NCBI RefSeq assembly: GCF_004342625.1
Contig: NZ_SMAH01000011.1
Span: 1-64,000, forward strand
Length of the DNA stretch: 64,000 nucleotides
Direction: 5' to 3'
Origin: Tepidimonas ignava
Lineage (GTDB): Bacteria > Pseudomonadota > Gammaproteobacteria > Burkholderiales > Burkholderiaceae_C
Below the pieces are notes generated by a model, which worked only from the letters and a program-made list of their open reading frames with translations, did no database searches and was not told where the DNA came from. Every line of letters starts with the position of its first letter. Within the stretch, counting starts at the first letter, position 1. Position numbers and translations under genes: made by a program. Of the stretch, positions 19,667 to 29,151 are shown piece after piece.

Positions 19667-20018
19667 ACCAGTGCGAGCGCCCATGCCGGGGCGCGCGGCA
19701 TCGAACCTTGACCGCGGTGTGGTCGCAGCCTCGGCAGTGAGGACGACCGGCACGTCCAATGCGTGCGGTTGGCGCGGTTCAGTCGGGGGTCGATGAAGTG
19801 AAAAACAAGGCGGCGGGGGACGGCGGCTGACCAAAGCCAGTGTTGGCAGCGTGCGCACGGGGCACCCGAACGCCAGGGCGTTGTTGCCCGCCGGTCCGTG
19901 ACTGATGCGAACCGACTGCACGCGATTGTCGCATAACTGGGATAATTGGCGCCAACCCCGGGGCCTGCCCGGGCCATTTTTTTCGTGTATCCGTTGTTTT
20001 TGTGAAGGTGACCCTGCG
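19667..20018. other. Divergent intergenic region rhlE-ettA
   Basis: This 352-bp region separates the divergent rhlE and ettA starts. It holds a GATAAT -10-like box and a GC hairpin with a T7 tract near ettA, listed separately. No gene with a ribosome binding site was seen. Confidence 0.6.
19941..19983 (+). promoter_or_regulatory. ettA promoter -10 and 5' hairpin with U-tract
   Basis: GATAAT at 19941-19946 could be a -10 box, with transcription starting near 19953. CCCGGG (19957-19962) and CCCGGG (19968-19973) form a 6-bp stem around a 5-nt loop, followed by CCA and seven Ts. That is a terminator-like structure at the very 5' end of the ettA transcript, 36 bp before its ATG. It could be an attenuator, a stabilising hairpin, or chance. 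No clear -35 was found. Confidence 0.35.
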
Positions 20019-21683
20019 ATGGCCCAGTATGTGTTCACGATGAACCGTGTCTCCAAGACCGTGCCGCCCAAGCGGCAGATCTTGAAGGACATTTCGTTGA
20101 GCTTCTTCCCTGGGGCCAAGATCGGCGTGTTGGGGCTCAACGGCGCGGGCAAGTCCACGCTGCTCAAGATCATGGCCGGCGTGGACAAGGACTTCGAGGG
20201 CGAGGCCTACCCGATGCCGGGCATCAAGATTGGCTACCTGCCGCAGGAGCCGCAGTTGGACCCCGACAAGACCGTGCGTGAGACGGTGGAAGAGGGCATC
20301 GGCGGCGCGCTGGCGGCCAAAAAGCGCCTGGAGGAGGTGTACGCCGCCTACGCCGAGCCCGACGCGGACTTTGACGCGCTGGCGGCCGAACAAGCCGAGC
20401 TGGAGGCGATCATCGCCGCCGCCGGCAGCGAAAACACCGACCTGCAGCTGGAGTTGGCCGCCGACGCGCTCAACCTGCCGCCGTGGGATGCGGTGATCCG
20501 CAACCTCTCCGGTGGCGAAAAGCGCCGCGTGGCGCTGTGTCGGTTGCTGCTGTCCAAACCCGACATGCTGCTGCTGGACGAGCCCACCAACCACCTGGAC
20601 GCCGAAAGCGTGCACTGGCTGGAGCAGTTTTTGCAGCGCTTTCCCGGCACCGTGGTGGCCATCACGCACGACCGCTACTTCCTCGACAACGCCGCCGAGT
20701 GGATCCTGGAATTGGACCGTGGCATGGGCATCCCGTACAAGGGCAACTACTCGCAGTGGCTGGAGCAAAAGGAGCGCCGCCTGGAGCAGGAGCAAAAAGC
20801 CGAGGACGCGCGCCGCAAGGCCATGAAGGAGGAGCTCAAGTGGGTGCGCGCCAACGCCAAGGGCCGCCAAGCCAAGAGCAAGGCGCGCCTGCAGCGCTTC
20901 GAGGAGCTGAGTGACTACGAATACCAAAAGCGCAACGAGACCAACGAGATCTTCATCCCCGTGGCCGAGCGGCTGGGCTCGCAGGTCATTGAGCTGCGCA
21001 ACGTCAGCAAGGCGTTCGGCAACCGGCTGCTGATCGACAACCTGTCGTTCAACGTGCCCGCCGGCGCCATCGTGGGCATCATCGGCCCCAACGGCGCGGG
21101 CAAGTCCACGCTGTTTCGCATGATCCAAGGCGTGGAGCGCCCCGACAGCGGCGAGATCATCATCGGCCAGACGGTCAAGCTGGCCTTCGTGGACCAAAGC
21201 CGCGACTGCTTGGACCCCAACAAGACCGTGTGGGAGGAGGTCTCGGGCGGTCTGGACAACATCACCGTGGGCAAGTTCGTCATGCCCAGCCGCGCCTACT
21301 TGGGCCGCTTCAACTTCAAGGGCAACGACCAGCAAAAGCGCGTTGGCGACCTCTCCGGCGGCGAGCGCGGCCGGCTGCACCTGGCCAAGACGCTGGCCAA
21401 AGGCGGCAACGTGCTGCTGCTGGACGAGCCCTCCAACGACCTCGACGTCGAAACCCTGCGTGCGTTGGAAGAGGCGCTGCTGGAGTTCGCCGGCACGGCG
21501 CTGGTGATCAGCCACGACCGCTGGTTCCTCGACCGCATCTGCACGCACATCCTGGCCTACGAGGGCGACAGCCAGTGGTACTTCTACGACGGCAACTTCA
21601 CCGAGTACGAGGCCGACAAGGTGCGTCGCTTGGGCGAGGAGGGCGCGCGGCCCAAGCGCGTGCGCTTCAAGTCGCTGACCTGA
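20019..21683 (+). CDS. ettA: Energy-dependent translational throttle protein EttA (ABC-F)
   Basis: This 554-residue soluble ABC-F ATPase binds the ribosomal E site and gates elongation by the ATP/ADP ratio. Two nucleotide-binding domains are visible: GLNGAGKST with LSGGEKRR, and GPNGAGKST with LSGGERGR. The arm subdomain is in the first, and the linker (residues about 245-325) is rich in K/R/E. It has no membrane segments. The start [13 protein letters not shown] at 20019 is the family start; GAAGG lies upstream. Confidence 0.96.
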   Translation: MAQYVFTMNRVSKTVPPKRQILKDISLSFFPGAKIGVLGLNGAGKSTLLKIMAGVDKDFEGEAYPMPGIKIGYLPQEPQLDPDKTVRETVEEGIGGALAAKKRLEEVYAAYAEPDADFDALAAEQAELEAIIAAAGSENTDLQLELAADALNLPPWDAVIRNLSGGEKRRVALCRLLLSKPDMLLLDEPTNHLDAESVHWLEQFLQRFPGTVVAITHDRYFLDNAAEWILELDRGMGIPYKGNYSQWLEQKERRLEQEQKAEDARRKAMKEELKWVRANAKGRQAKSKARLQRFEELSDYEYQKRNETNEIFIPVAERLGSQVIELRNVSKAFGNRLLIDNLSFNVPAGAIVGIIGPNGAGKSTLFRMIQGVERPDSGEIIIGQTVKLAFVDQSRDCLDPNKTVWEEVSGGLDNITVGKFVMPSRAYLGRFNFKGNDQQKRVGDLSGGERGRLHLAKTLAKGGNVLLLDEPSNDLDVETLRALEEALLEFAGTALVISHDRWFLDRICTHILAYEGDSQWYFYDGNFTEYEADKVRRLGEEGARPKRVRFKSLT

Positions 21684-21741
21684 CACCGCCGCCGGTGGCG
21701 GCGGCGCGCGGACGTTGGCGAGCGCGGCGATTTCGGTGAAA

Positions 21742-22446
21742 ATGGCGACAATGAAACGCCAAGTGACCGAAATCGACATCGACAGCCACGACCAGCCCTA
21801 CTACACCACGCTGGAGGTGGCGCGCCTGCTCGGCATGGCCGTGCGCTCGGTGCAACTGATGGTGGACCGCGGCGACCTGGAGGCGTGGAAAACCCCCGGC
21901 GGGCATCGCCGCATCACCGCCGAATCGCTGCGCGCCTGGTTGCAACGCAGCCGCGCCAGCGTCGGCGCGGGCCGCGCGGCGGCGCGGCGGCGCGCCGGGC
22001 GGCCGTCGCGCCCCCCCTGCGTGCTGTTGATCGAAGATTCGTCGCACTTTCAGCAGCTGGTGCGGTTGCTGATGCGGCAGCATTTTCCGCAGGTGCAACT
22101 GCAAGTCGCCGACGACGGCATTTCGGGCCTGGTGTCGTTTGGTCAGCTCAACCCCGACGTGCTGATCGTGGACATCCTGCTGCCCGGCATCGACGGCGCG
22201 TCGATGATCATGGGCTTGCGCCACCACGCGTTGGTGGGGGACAGCAAGCTGATCGTGCTGACCTCGCTGGACGAAGCGCAACGCGCCGACTACGCGCACG
22301 CGCTGCACGGCCTGACCGTGGTGCACAAGCCCAACCTGGTGCGCGAGCTGCCCGGCCTGATCGAGCGGGCGCTGGGTGCGCGCCTCAACCCACCCAGCGC
22401 GCCAGCCAATCCCCCGGCAGCAGCCACAGCAGCGCCGCTGTCATGA
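21742..22446 (+). CDS. N-terminal MerR-type HTH fused to a receiver domain
   Basis: This protein of about 234 residues has an N-terminal excisionase/MerR-like helix-turn-helix (YYTTLEVARLLGMAVRSVQL, then KTPGGHRRI). A basic Ala/Arg linker and a CheY-like receiver follow, with acidic pair ED in LLIEDSSHF, phospho-acceptor Asp in DVLIVDILLPGIDG, Thr in IVLTSLDE and Lys in VVHKPN. Domain order is reversed compared with standard response regulators. No kinase lies nearby. The start may be 21742 or 21751. Its last 62 bp overlap the convergent yqaA-like gene. Confidence 0.82.
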   Translation: MATMKRQVTEIDIDSHDQPYYTTLEVARLLGMAVRSVQLMVDRGDLEAWKTPGGHRRITAESLRAWLQRSRASVGAGRAAARRRAGRPSRPPCVLLIEDSSHFQQLVRLLMRQHFPQVQLQVADDGISGLVSFGQLNPDVLIVDILLPGIDGASMIMGLRHHALVGDSKLIVLTSLDEAQRADYAHALHGLTVVHKPNLVRELPGLIERALGARLNPPSAPANPPAAATAAPLS

Positions 22447-22879
22447 GCGTGTAGCGCGCGAACTTGCCGATCGCCATGTAGGCCACGCACGGCCAAAACG
22501 GAAACCGCAGCCAGCCCGCCACCGCGCACAGCGGGTCGCCCACCGCGGGCAGCCAGCTCAGCAAACAGGCTTTGGGGCCGAAACGCTCCAACCAGTCCAG
22601 TGCGCGCAGGTGCGTTGGCGAGCCGCGTGCACGGTCGATCGCCGTGTGCGCCCCGTAGCCCATGGCCCAACTGATGGCGCCGCCCACCGTGTTGCCCGCC
22701 GTGGCCACCAGCACCGCGGGCCAAAACAGCTCCGGGTTGAGCTTGACCAAGCCAAACACCGCCGGCTCCGAGCCCATCGGCAGCAGCGTGGCCGACACCA
22801 GCGCCACCACGAACACCGTGGGCAAGCCCACTTCGGGCAGGCTCAGCGTGTGCAGCAGGGGAGCGATCCAGGCATCCAT
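22385..22879 (-). CDS. YqaA-family (VTT/SNARE-associated) membrane protein
   Basis: This 164-residue inner-membrane protein of the DedA-related YqaA family has several hydrophobic segments and the conserved motif WLPAVGDPLCAVAGWLRFP. The exact role of this subfamily is unknown; relatives affect membrane homeostasis and lipid flipping. The start MDAWIAPLL at 22879 is preferred over upstream starts lying in the dusB promoter. The 3' end overlaps the HTH-receiver gene tail-to-tail. Confidence 0.8.
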   Translation of the reverse strand: MDAWIAPLLHTLSLPEVGLPTVFVVALVSATLLPMGSEPAVFGLVKLNPELFWPAVLVATAGNTVGGAISWAMGYGAHTAIDRARGSPTHLRALDWLERFGPKACLLSWLPAVGDPLCAVAGWLRFPFWPCVAYMAIGKFARYTLMTAALLWLLPGDWLARWVG

Positions 22880-22945
22880 GGGGCGGCGGCGGGTCAACGA
22901 CGGCCGGCAGTATAGGGCGGCGGCTGGACAGGGTGGGCCGCACGC

Positions 22946-22951
22946 TACAAT
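22946..22951 (+). promoter_or_regulatory. -10 box of dusB-fis promoter
   Basis: TACAAT lies 23 bp before the dusB ATG, between the divergent yqaA-like and dusB genes. Confidence 0.45.
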
Positions 22952-22973
22952 GCCCATTTTTTCAGCAACCACG

Positions 22974-24002
22974 ATGAGCGCTGGCTTGACCCTGGGGCCT
23001 TACACGCTGCCCAACCGTTGGTTCGTCGCCCCCATGGCCGGGGTGACCGACCGGCCCTTTCGGCGCTTGTGCAAGCGGCTGGGGGCGGGCTACGCGGTCA
23101 GCGAAATGATCACCGCGCGCCCGGAGCTGCGCGACAGCCTCAAGACCGCGCGCCGGGCCAACCACGCGGGCGAGCCCGGGCCCATTGCGGTGCAGATCGC
23201 CGGCACCGACCCCGAGATGATGGCCGACGCGGCGCGCTACAACATCGACCGCGGCGCGCAAATCATCGACATCAACATGGGCTGCCCGGCCAAGAAGGTG
23301 TGCAACAAGTGGGCCGGCTCCGCCCTGATGCAGGATGAAGCGCTGGCCGTCGCCATCATCGAGGCGGTGGTGGCGGCGTGCGAGCCGCACGGCGTGCCGG
23401 TGACGTTGAAGATGCGCACCGGGTGGTGCGCGCAGGCCAAAAACGCCCCGCGGCTGGCGCGCCTGGCCGAGCAGGCCGGCGTGCGCATGCTCACCATCCA
23501 CGGCCGCACGCGCGAGCAAGGCTACAGCGGTCAGGCCGAGCACGCCACCACCGCCCTCATCAAAACGCTGGTGCGCATCCCCGTCGTGGCCAACGGCGAC
23601 ATCGACAGTCCCGAGGCCGCGGACGCGGTGCTGCGCGCCACCGGGGCCGACGCGGTGATGATCGGCCGGGCGGCGCAGGGGCGGCCGTGGCTGTTTGCCG
23701 AAATCGACCACAAGCTGCGCACGGGCCGGCCCATGCCGGCGCCCACGCCGGCCCAACTGCGCGCGTGGCTCACCGAGCACCTGCTGGACCACTACAACCT
23801 GTACGGCGAGCACACCGGCGTGCGCAGCGCGCGCAAGCACCTGCTGTGGTACCTGCGCGCGCTGGGCGGCGCGCCCGCGGCGCAGCAGCGCCTGCGCGAA
23901 GCGGTCGTGCAGGCCACCCGGCCCGAGCAGCAGTTGCAGGCCTTGCACGCGTTTTTGGACACCCTGCAAGACCCGCCCGCAGCGCTGCCGCTGGCCGCTT
24001 GA
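22974..24002 (+). CDS. dusB: tRNA-dihydrouridine synthase B
   Basis: This 342-residue FMN enzyme reduces uridine in the tRNA D loop. It has the FMN barrel start [19 protein letters not shown], the active-site Cys in [19 protein letters not shown], the phosphate-binding segments VVANGDI and [16 protein letters not shown], and a C-terminal helical tRNA-binding domain. Adjacent fis 21 bp downstream confirms the conserved dusB-fis operon. ATG at 22974 follows the TACAAT box. Confidence 0.97.
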   Translation: MSAGLTLGPYTLPNRWFVAPMAGVTDRPFRRLCKRLGAGYAVSEMITARPELRDSLKTARRANHAGEPGPIAVQIAGTDPEMMADAARYNIDRGAQIIDINMGCPAKKVCNKWAGSALMQDEALAVAIIEAVVAACEPHGVPVTLKMRTGWCAQAKNAPRLARLAEQAGVRMLTIHGRTREQGYSGQAEHATTALIKTLVRIPVVANGDIDSPEAADAVLRATGADAVMIGRAAQGRPWLFAEIDHKLRTGRPMPAPTPAQLRAWLTEHLLDHYNLYGEHTGVRSARKHLLWYLRALGGAPAAQQRLREAVVQATRPEQQLQALHAFLDTLQDPPAALPLAA

Positions 24003-24023
24003 AGCCACCACCCACACCCGACG

Positions 24024-24275
24024 ATGGACACCCCACCCAGCCTGCCCGACTGCGTGCGCGCCAACCTGGCGGCCTACTTCGACACCCTGGGCGACACCGA
24101 GCCGGCCAACCTGCACGACATGCTGGTGCGCGCGGTGGAGCAGCCCCTGCTGCAAGAGGTGATGGCGCGCACGCGCGGCAACCAGTCGCGCGCCGCGCAG
24201 TGGCTGGGGCTGAACCGCAACACGTTGCGCAAAAAGCTGCAGCAGCACGGCCTGCTGTCCAGCGGCCGCCCCTGA
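24024..24275 (+). CDS. fis: DNA-binding protein Fis
   Basis: This 83-residue nucleoid protein and growth-phase regulator has a C-terminal helix-turn-helix ([19 protein letters not shown], then RKKL) nearly identical to the Fis/NtrC class. It is shorter at the N-terminus than E. coli Fis (98), as is common in Burkholderiales. It is the second gene of dusB-fis. purH follows 53 bp later and may be read from the same transcript. Confidence 0.95.
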   Translation: MDTPPSLPDCVRANLAAYFDTLGDTEPANLHDMLVRAVEQPLLQEVMARTRGNQSRAAQWLGLNRNTLRKKLQQHGLLSSGRP

Positions 24276-24328
24276 GGCCAGCGCCCGACCCACCGATTTC
24301 CCCAACCTTGTCCCGAGGACCCGAGACC

Positions 24329-25915
24329 ATGCGAGCGTTGATTTCCGTTTCCGACAAAACCGGCGTGCTGGCGCTGGCGCAGGGGCTGCACGCGCTGGGC
24401 GTGCAACTGATCTCCACCGGTGGCACCGCGCGCCTGCTGGCCGACGCCGGCCTGCCCGTCACCGAGGTGGCCGAGGTGACCGGCTTTCCGGAAATGCTCG
24501 ACGGCCGTGTCAAGACGTTGCACCCCAAGGTGCACGGCGGTCTGTTGGCGCGGCGCGATGTGCCGGCGCACATGCAGGCGCTGGCCGACCATGGCATCGC
24601 ACCGATCGACCTGCTGGTGGTCAACCTGTACCCGTTCGAGGCCACCGTGGCCCAGCCCGGCTGCACGCTGGCCGACGCCATTGAGAACATCGACATCGGC
24701 GGTCCGGCCATGGTGCGCTCGGCGGCGAAAAACTGGCGCGACGTCGCCGTGTTGACCGATCCCGAGCAGTACCCCTTGGTGCTGGCCGAGCTGCGCGACG
24801 CCGGCCGTGTCAGCGACGCCACGCGGTTGCGGCTGGCGGTGGCGGCGTTCAACCGCATCGCGCAGTACGACGCCGCCATCAGCCAGTACCTGTCGGCGCT
24901 GGATCTGACCGCCGGTGCGCCGGCGGCCGACGCCGTGCCCGCGCGGCACACCTTCCCGGCGCAGTTCAACGCGTGCTGGACCAAGGTGCAAGACCTGCGC
25001 TACGGCGAAAACCCGCACCAGCAGGCGGCTTTTTACCGCGACCCGGACGCGCCCGAGGGCTCGCTGGCCAGCGCGCAGCAGTTGCAAGGCAAGGAGCTGT
25101 CGTACAACAACATCGCCGACGCCGACGCGGCGTGGGAGTGCGTCAAGGGGTTCGAAGCCCCGGCGTGCGTCATCATCAAACACGCCAACCCCTGCGGCGT
25201 GGCCGTGGGTGCGAGCCCCCTGGAGGCGTACCGCAAGGCGTTCCAGACCGACCCCACCAGCGCCTTTGGCGGCATCATCGCCTTCAACCGCACGCTGGAC
25301 GGGCAGGCCGCCCAGGCGGTGGCGCAACAGTTCGTCGAGGTGCTGATCGCGCCCGACTTCACGCCCGAGGCCTTGGCCGTGTTCAAAGCCAAAACCAACG
25401 TGCGGCTGCTGCGCATCGCGTTGCCGGCCGACGTGGCCGCCACCCGCAACCGGCTGCACCTGCAGCGCGTCGGTGGCGGGGTGTTGGTGCAAACGGCCGA
25501 TCACCACGTGCTGCGCGCGCAAGACCTCAAGGTCGTCACGCGCCGCCAGCCCACCGCGCAAGAGCTGCAAGACCTGCTGTTCGCCTGGAGCGTGGCGCAG
25601 TACGTCAAGAGCAACGCCATTGTCTTTTGCAAAGACGGCATGACCATGGGCGTGGGCGCGGGCCAGATGAGCCGGCTCGACTCGGCGCGCATCGCCAGCA
25701 TCAAGGCGCAGGCGGCGGGCCTGAGCCTGCAGGGCACGGCGGTGGCCAGCGACGCCTTCTTCCCGTTCCGCGACGGGCTTGATGTAGTGGTGGACGCTGG
25801 CGCGACCTGCGTCATCCAGCCGGGCGGCTCGGTGCGCGACGCCGAGGTCATCGCCGCCGCGGACGAGCGCGGCGTGGCGATGGTGTTCACCGGCGTGCGC
25901 CACTTCCGTCATTGA
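24329..25915 (+). CDS. purH: Bifunctional AICAR transformylase / IMP cyclohydrolase
   Basis: This 528-residue enzyme carries out the last two steps of purine synthesis. The N-terminal MGS-like cyclohydrolase domain has [10 protein letters not shown] and STGGTARLL. The C-terminal transformylase has the Lys-His catalytic pair in [13 protein letters not shown] and the RYGENPHQ motif. Length is standard. It ends 61 bp before tRNA-Arg. Confidence 0.98.
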   Translation: MRALISVSDKTGVLALAQGLHALGVQLISTGGTARLLADAGLPVTEVAEVTGFPEMLDGRVKTLHPKVHGGLLARRDVPAHMQALADHGIAPIDLLVVNLYPFEATVAQPGCTLADAIENIDIGGPAMVRSAAKNWRDVAVLTDPEQYPLVLAELRDAGRVSDATRLRLAVAAFNRIAQYDAAISQYLSALDLTAGAPAADAVPARHTFPAQFNACWTKVQDLRYGENPHQQAAFYRDPDAPEGSLASAQQLQGKELSYNNIADADAAWECVKGFEAPACVIIKHANPCGVAVGASPLEAYRKAFQTDPTSAFGGIIAFNRTLDGQAAQAVAQQFVEVLIAPDFTPEALAVFKAKTNVRLLRIALPADVAATRNRLHLQRVGGGVLVQTADHHVLRAQDLKVVTRRQPTAQELQDLLFAWSVAQYVKSNAIVFCKDGMTMGVGAGQMSRLDSARIASIKAQAAGLSLQGTAVASDAFFPFRDGLDVVVDAGATCVIQPGGSVRDAEVIAAADERGVAMVFTGVRHFRH

Positions 25916-25951
25916 CGGGGGCCGTGGTGCGAAGCGCCGCGTTTTTGCGTG

Positions 25952-25957
25952 TATAAT
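25952..25957 (+). promoter_or_regulatory. -10 box of tRNA-Arg promoter
   Basis: TATAAT lies 19 bp upstream of the mature tRNA end. A -35 box is not clear. Confidence 0.55.
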
Positions 25958-25976
25958 GCGGGCTTCCGACAACAAC

Positions 25977-26053
25977 GCGGCTGTAGCTCAGTTGGATAGA
26001 GTACTTGGCTACGAACCAAGGGGTCGTGGGTTCGAATCCTGCCAGCCGCGCCA
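25977..26053 (+). tRNA. tRNA-Arg (anticodon ACG)
   Basis: This 77-nt tRNA has encoded CCA, acceptor GCGGCTG/CAGCCGC, anticodon loop CTACGAA with ACG, and T loop GGTTCGAATC. An adenosine-to-inosine change at A34 by TadA is expected. A TATAAT box is upstream and a strong terminator follows. Confidence 0.97.
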
Positions 26054-26061
26054 TACACCCA

Positions 26062-26089
26062 AGGCCAGTCCCAGCGACTGGCCTTTTTT
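26062..26089 (+). terminator. Intrinsic terminator after tRNA-Arg
   Basis: AGGCCAGT and ACTGGCCT form a perfect 8-bp stem with a 7-nt loop followed by TTTTT. The transporter genes beginning at 26104 therefore need a promoter not obvious in the 15-bp gap, or read-through. Confidence 0.92.
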
Positions 26090-26103
26090 ATGCGCCGTGG
26101 CCC

Positions 26104-26886
26104 ATGGCTGCACCCGCTGACATCGTCGTCCATGACCTGACCGCAGGCTACGAGCGCCACCCGGCGGTGCACCACGTCAGCCTGCGCTGGCCGGCCGGTG
26201 CGCTGGCCGCGGTGGTGGGGCCCAACGGGGCGGGCAAGTCCACGCTGCTCAAGTGCGTGGCGGGCCGGCTGCGGCCCATGCACGGCCGCATCCACGGCGT
26301 GGCGCCGGCGCAGGTGGCGTACCTGCCGCAGCTCAGCGAGGTTGACCGCAGCTTTCCGATCACGGTGGCCGAGCTTGTCGCCATGGGCCTGTGGCACGAG
26401 CTGGGGCCGTGGCGGCGGCCCGACGCCGGCCAGCGCGCGCGCGTGGCCCATGCGCTGGCCGAGGTGGGGCTGCACGGCTTCGAGCGGCGCACGCTGGACA
26501 CCCTCTCGGGCGGCCAGTTCCAGCGGGCGCTGTTTGCCCGCCTGATGCTGCAAGACGCCCCGGTGGTGCTGCTGGACGAGCCGTTCACGGGGGTCGATGC
26601 GCGCACGCTGCAAGAGCTGCTGTGTGTGCTGCACCGCTGGCACGAGCAGGGCCGCACGGTGATCGCGGTGTTGCACGACCTGGAGCTGGTGCGCGCAGCC
26701 TTCCCCCTGGCCACGTTGCTGGCGCGCGAGCTGGTGGCGCACGGCCCCACGGCTGCGGTGCTGACCGAGGCCAACCTGCTGCGTGCGCGCCAGTTGCAAG
26801 AGGCCTTTGACGACACCGCCGAGGTGTGCGACCTGCCCGACCCCGGGGCCGCGCCCCACGCAGCGGAGGCCGGCCATGGGCATTGA
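26104..26886 (+). CDS. Metal ABC transporter ATP-binding protein (ZnuC/MntB type)
   Basis: This 260-residue ATPase energises uptake of zinc, manganese or iron. It has Walker [10 protein letters not shown], signature LSGGQFQRALFARL, Walker B VVLLDEPFTGVD and switch His (VLHDLELV). The C-terminal tail ends GHGH. The start at 26104 is just after the tRNA terminator. The permease start overlaps its end by 11 bp. No periplasmic binding protein is nearby, so it must be encoded elsewhere. Confidence 0.88.
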   Translation: MAAPADIVVHDLTAGYERHPAVHHVSLRWPAGALAAVVGPNGAGKSTLLKCVAGRLRPMHGRIHGVAPAQVAYLPQLSEVDRSFPITVAELVAMGLWHELGPWRRPDAGQRARVAHALAEVGLHGFERRTLDTLSGGQFQRALFARLMLQDAPVVLLDEPFTGVDARTLQELLCVLHRWHEQGRTVIAVLHDLELVRAAFPLATLLARELVAHGPTAAVLTEANLLRARQLQEAFDDTAEVCDLPDPGAAPHAAEAGHGH

Positions 26887-27760
26887 GGCGTGGTGGACGG
26901 CGCTGCTGGCCAGCACGGGGCTGGAGTTCGACTTCATGCGCCGGGCGGCGATCGGCTGCGCGTTGCTGGCGCTGGGCGCGGCCCCGGTGGGGGTGCTGCT
27001 GATGCTGCGCCGCATGAGCCTGATGGGCGACGCCATGTCGCACGCCATCTTGCCCGGCGCGGCGCTGGGCTACCTGGCGGCCGGCCTGTCGCTGCCCGCC
27101 ATGACGCTGGGTGGCGTGGTGGGCGGTTTGGTGGTGGCGCTGGCCGCGGGGGCGGTGGCGCGCCACACGGTGCTGCGTGAAGACGCCGCCCTGGCCGCGT
27201 TGTACCTGGTGTCGTTGGCGCTGGGGGTGCTGATCATCTCGGTGCGCGGCACCCAGGTCGATCTGCTGCACGTCCTGTTCGGCTCGGTGCTGGCGCTGGA
27301 CGACGGGGTGGTGGCGCTGCTGGCGGGCGTGTCGGCCGTGACCGTGGGCGGGCTGGCGCTGCTGTGGCGTCCGCTGGTGATGGAGTGCGTCGACCCGGCG
27401 TTTCTGCGCGGCGTCAGCCCCTGGGGCGCGTGGGCGCACCAAGGGTTTTTGGCGTTGGTGGTGATCAACCTGGTGGCGGCGTTTCATGCCCTGGGCACGC
27501 TGATGGCGGTGGGCATGATGGTGTTGCCGGCGGCCAGCGCCCGGCTGTGGGCGCGGCGCTGGCAGCCGATGCTGCTGTGGGCCGTGGCCACCGCCGCGGT
27601 TGGGGGCTGGATGGGGCTGTGGTGGTCGTACCGGATGGAGTGGCCCACCAGCCCGACCATCGTGCTGTTGCTGGGGGCGTGGTACGCGCTGTCGCTGCTG
27701 GTGGCGCCGCACGGTTGGTGGCGGCAGCAGCATGTCCCCCACCGCCACCTGCGTGGCTGA
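26876..27760 (+). CDS. Metal ABC transporter permease (ZnuB/MntC type)
   Basis: This 294-residue membrane permease of the ABC-3 family has about 8 hydrophobic segments and the conserved MSLMGDAMSHAILPG and EDAALAALYLVSLALG regions. It partners the overlapping ATPase gene. Metal specificity (Zn or Mn) cannot be read from the permease alone, and no Zur or MntR box was recognised upstream. Confidence 0.88.
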   Translation: MGIEAWWTALLASTGLEFDFMRRAAIGCALLALGAAPVGVLLMLRRMSLMGDAMSHAILPGAALGYLAAGLSLPAMTLGGVVGGLVVALAAGAVARHTVLREDAALAALYLVSLALGVLIISVRGTQVDLLHVLFGSVLALDDGVVALLAGVSAVTVGGLALLWRPLVMECVDPAFLRGVSPWGAWAHQGFLALVVINLVAAFHALGTLMAVGMMVLPAASARLWARRWQPMLLWAVATAAVGGWMGLWWSYRMEWPTSPTIVLLLGAWYALSLLVAPHGWWRQQHVPHRHLRG

Positions 27761-27781
27761 AGGCGGCTAAGCTTACGCCCC

Positions 27782-29107
27782 ATGCAAGCTTGGCGCGCTT
27801 CCCTGCTGTGGTTCGACCCGCACGCTGACGGTCCTCAGGCCCACTTCGAACACGATGGTTTGCTGGTGACCGCACCGGACGCGGCCGGGGTGCAGCGGGT
27901 GCTGGCCGTGGGTGCGTACGCCGCGGTGCGTGCGGCGCACCCCACCGTGCCGGTGCGTGACCACCGGGGCTGGCTGCTGGCGCCGGGGTTCATCGACCTG
28001 CACGTGCACTACCCGCAAACCGACATCATCGGCGCGCCGGCCGAGGGGTTGTTGCCCTGGCTGCAACGCTACACCTTCCCGCAGGAAGCGCGCCTGGCTG
28101 ACCCCGACCACGCCCACGCGGTGGCCCGCTTCTTTTTGGACGAGATGGCGCGCCACGGCGTGACCACGGCACTGACCTGGGCCACCTCGCACCCGGCGTC
28201 GGTCGAAGCGCTGCTGAGCCAGGCCCAGGCCCGCGGTCTGCGCTGGATCACCGGCAAGGTGCTGCAAGACCGCCACAGCCCCGACGGCGTGCGCGACGAC
28301 ACCGAAACCAGCTTGCGCGACACCGAGACGCTGCTGCAGCGCTGGCACGGGCGCGGGCGGCTGGGCTACGCCATCACGCCGCGCTTTGCCCCCAGTTGCA
28401 GCGACGCGCAACTGCGCGGCGCGGGCGAGTTGGCCGCCCGCTACCCCGACGTGTGGATTCAGTCGCACGTGGCCGAACAGGTCGACGAGGTGCGCTGGGT
28501 GCGCGAGCTCTACCCGCACGACCGCAGCTACCTGGCGGTGTACGAGCGCTTTGGCCTGCTGCGCCCGCGCGCCGTTTACGGGCACGGCATCTACCTGGAG
28601 GACGACGATTGGGCGCTGCTGCGCCGCAGCGGCGCGGCCATCGCCGTGGCCCCGACCAGCAACCTGTTTTTGGGCAGTGGCTTTTTCGACTACGCGGCGG
28701 CGCGCGCGGCGGGGATCGTGCTCGGGTTGGCCAGCGATGTGGGGGGCGGCATGAGCTTCAGCCCCCTGGTGACGATGCGCACGGCCTACACGGTGGGGCG
28801 CGCCGCCGTGCGCGGCGATGGCAAGGCCAAGCAAGGGGTGAGCTTGGAGCCGTTGGACCTGTGGTGGCAGCACACCGCCGGGGCGGCGCGTGCGCTGGGC
28901 CTGGCCGGCACGGTCGGCTCGCTGGCCCCCGGCAGCGAAGCCGACTTCGTGCTGCTGGACCCCGCCGCCACGCCGTTGCTGGCGCGCCGCTGCGCGCAGG
29001 CGCAGTCGTTGGCGGAGTGGTTGTTCGCCCTCATCATGCTGGGCGACGACCGCGCCGTGCGCGCCGTGCACGTGGCCGGGGCGGCGCAGCAACACAACTT
29101 GACGTGA
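27782..29107 (+). CDS. guaD: Guanine deaminase
   Basis: This 441-residue amidohydrolase converts guanine to xanthine and ammonia. It has metal ligands HVHYPQTD near residue 77, the active-site region TSHPASVEALL, and H/D ligands downstream in QSHVAEQVDEV, YGHGIYLEDDDW and LGLASDVGGG. Length matches bacterial guanine deaminase. It lies 21 bp after the metal permease, and the enzyme is zinc-dependent, so a functional link is possible but unproven. It also fits with the nucleoside uptake operon at 41-46 kb. Confidence 0.92.
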   Translation: MQAWRASLLWFDPHADGPQAHFEHDGLLVTAPDAAGVQRVLAVGAYAAVRAAHPTVPVRDHRGWLLAPGFIDLHVHYPQTDIIGAPAEGLLPWLQRYTFPQEARLADPDHAHAVARFFLDEMARHGVTTALTWATSHPASVEALLSQAQARGLRWITGKVLQDRHSPDGVRDDTETSLRDTETLLQRWHGRGRLGYAITPRFAPSCSDAQLRGAGELAARYPDVWIQSHVAEQVDEVRWVRELYPHDRSYLAVYERFGLLRPRAVYGHGIYLEDDDWALLRRSGAAIAVAPTSNLFLGSGFFDYAAARAAGIVLGLASDVGGGMSFSPLVTMRTAYTVGRAAVRGDGKAKQGVSLEPLDLWWQHTAGAARALGLAGTVGSLAPGSEADFVLLDPAATPLLARRCAQAQSLAEWLFALIMLGDDRAVRAVHVAGAAQQHNLT

Positions 29108-29151
29108 CCGACACACGGCAGCAGTGCACCGGTGGCACGATGGCGCCCACG

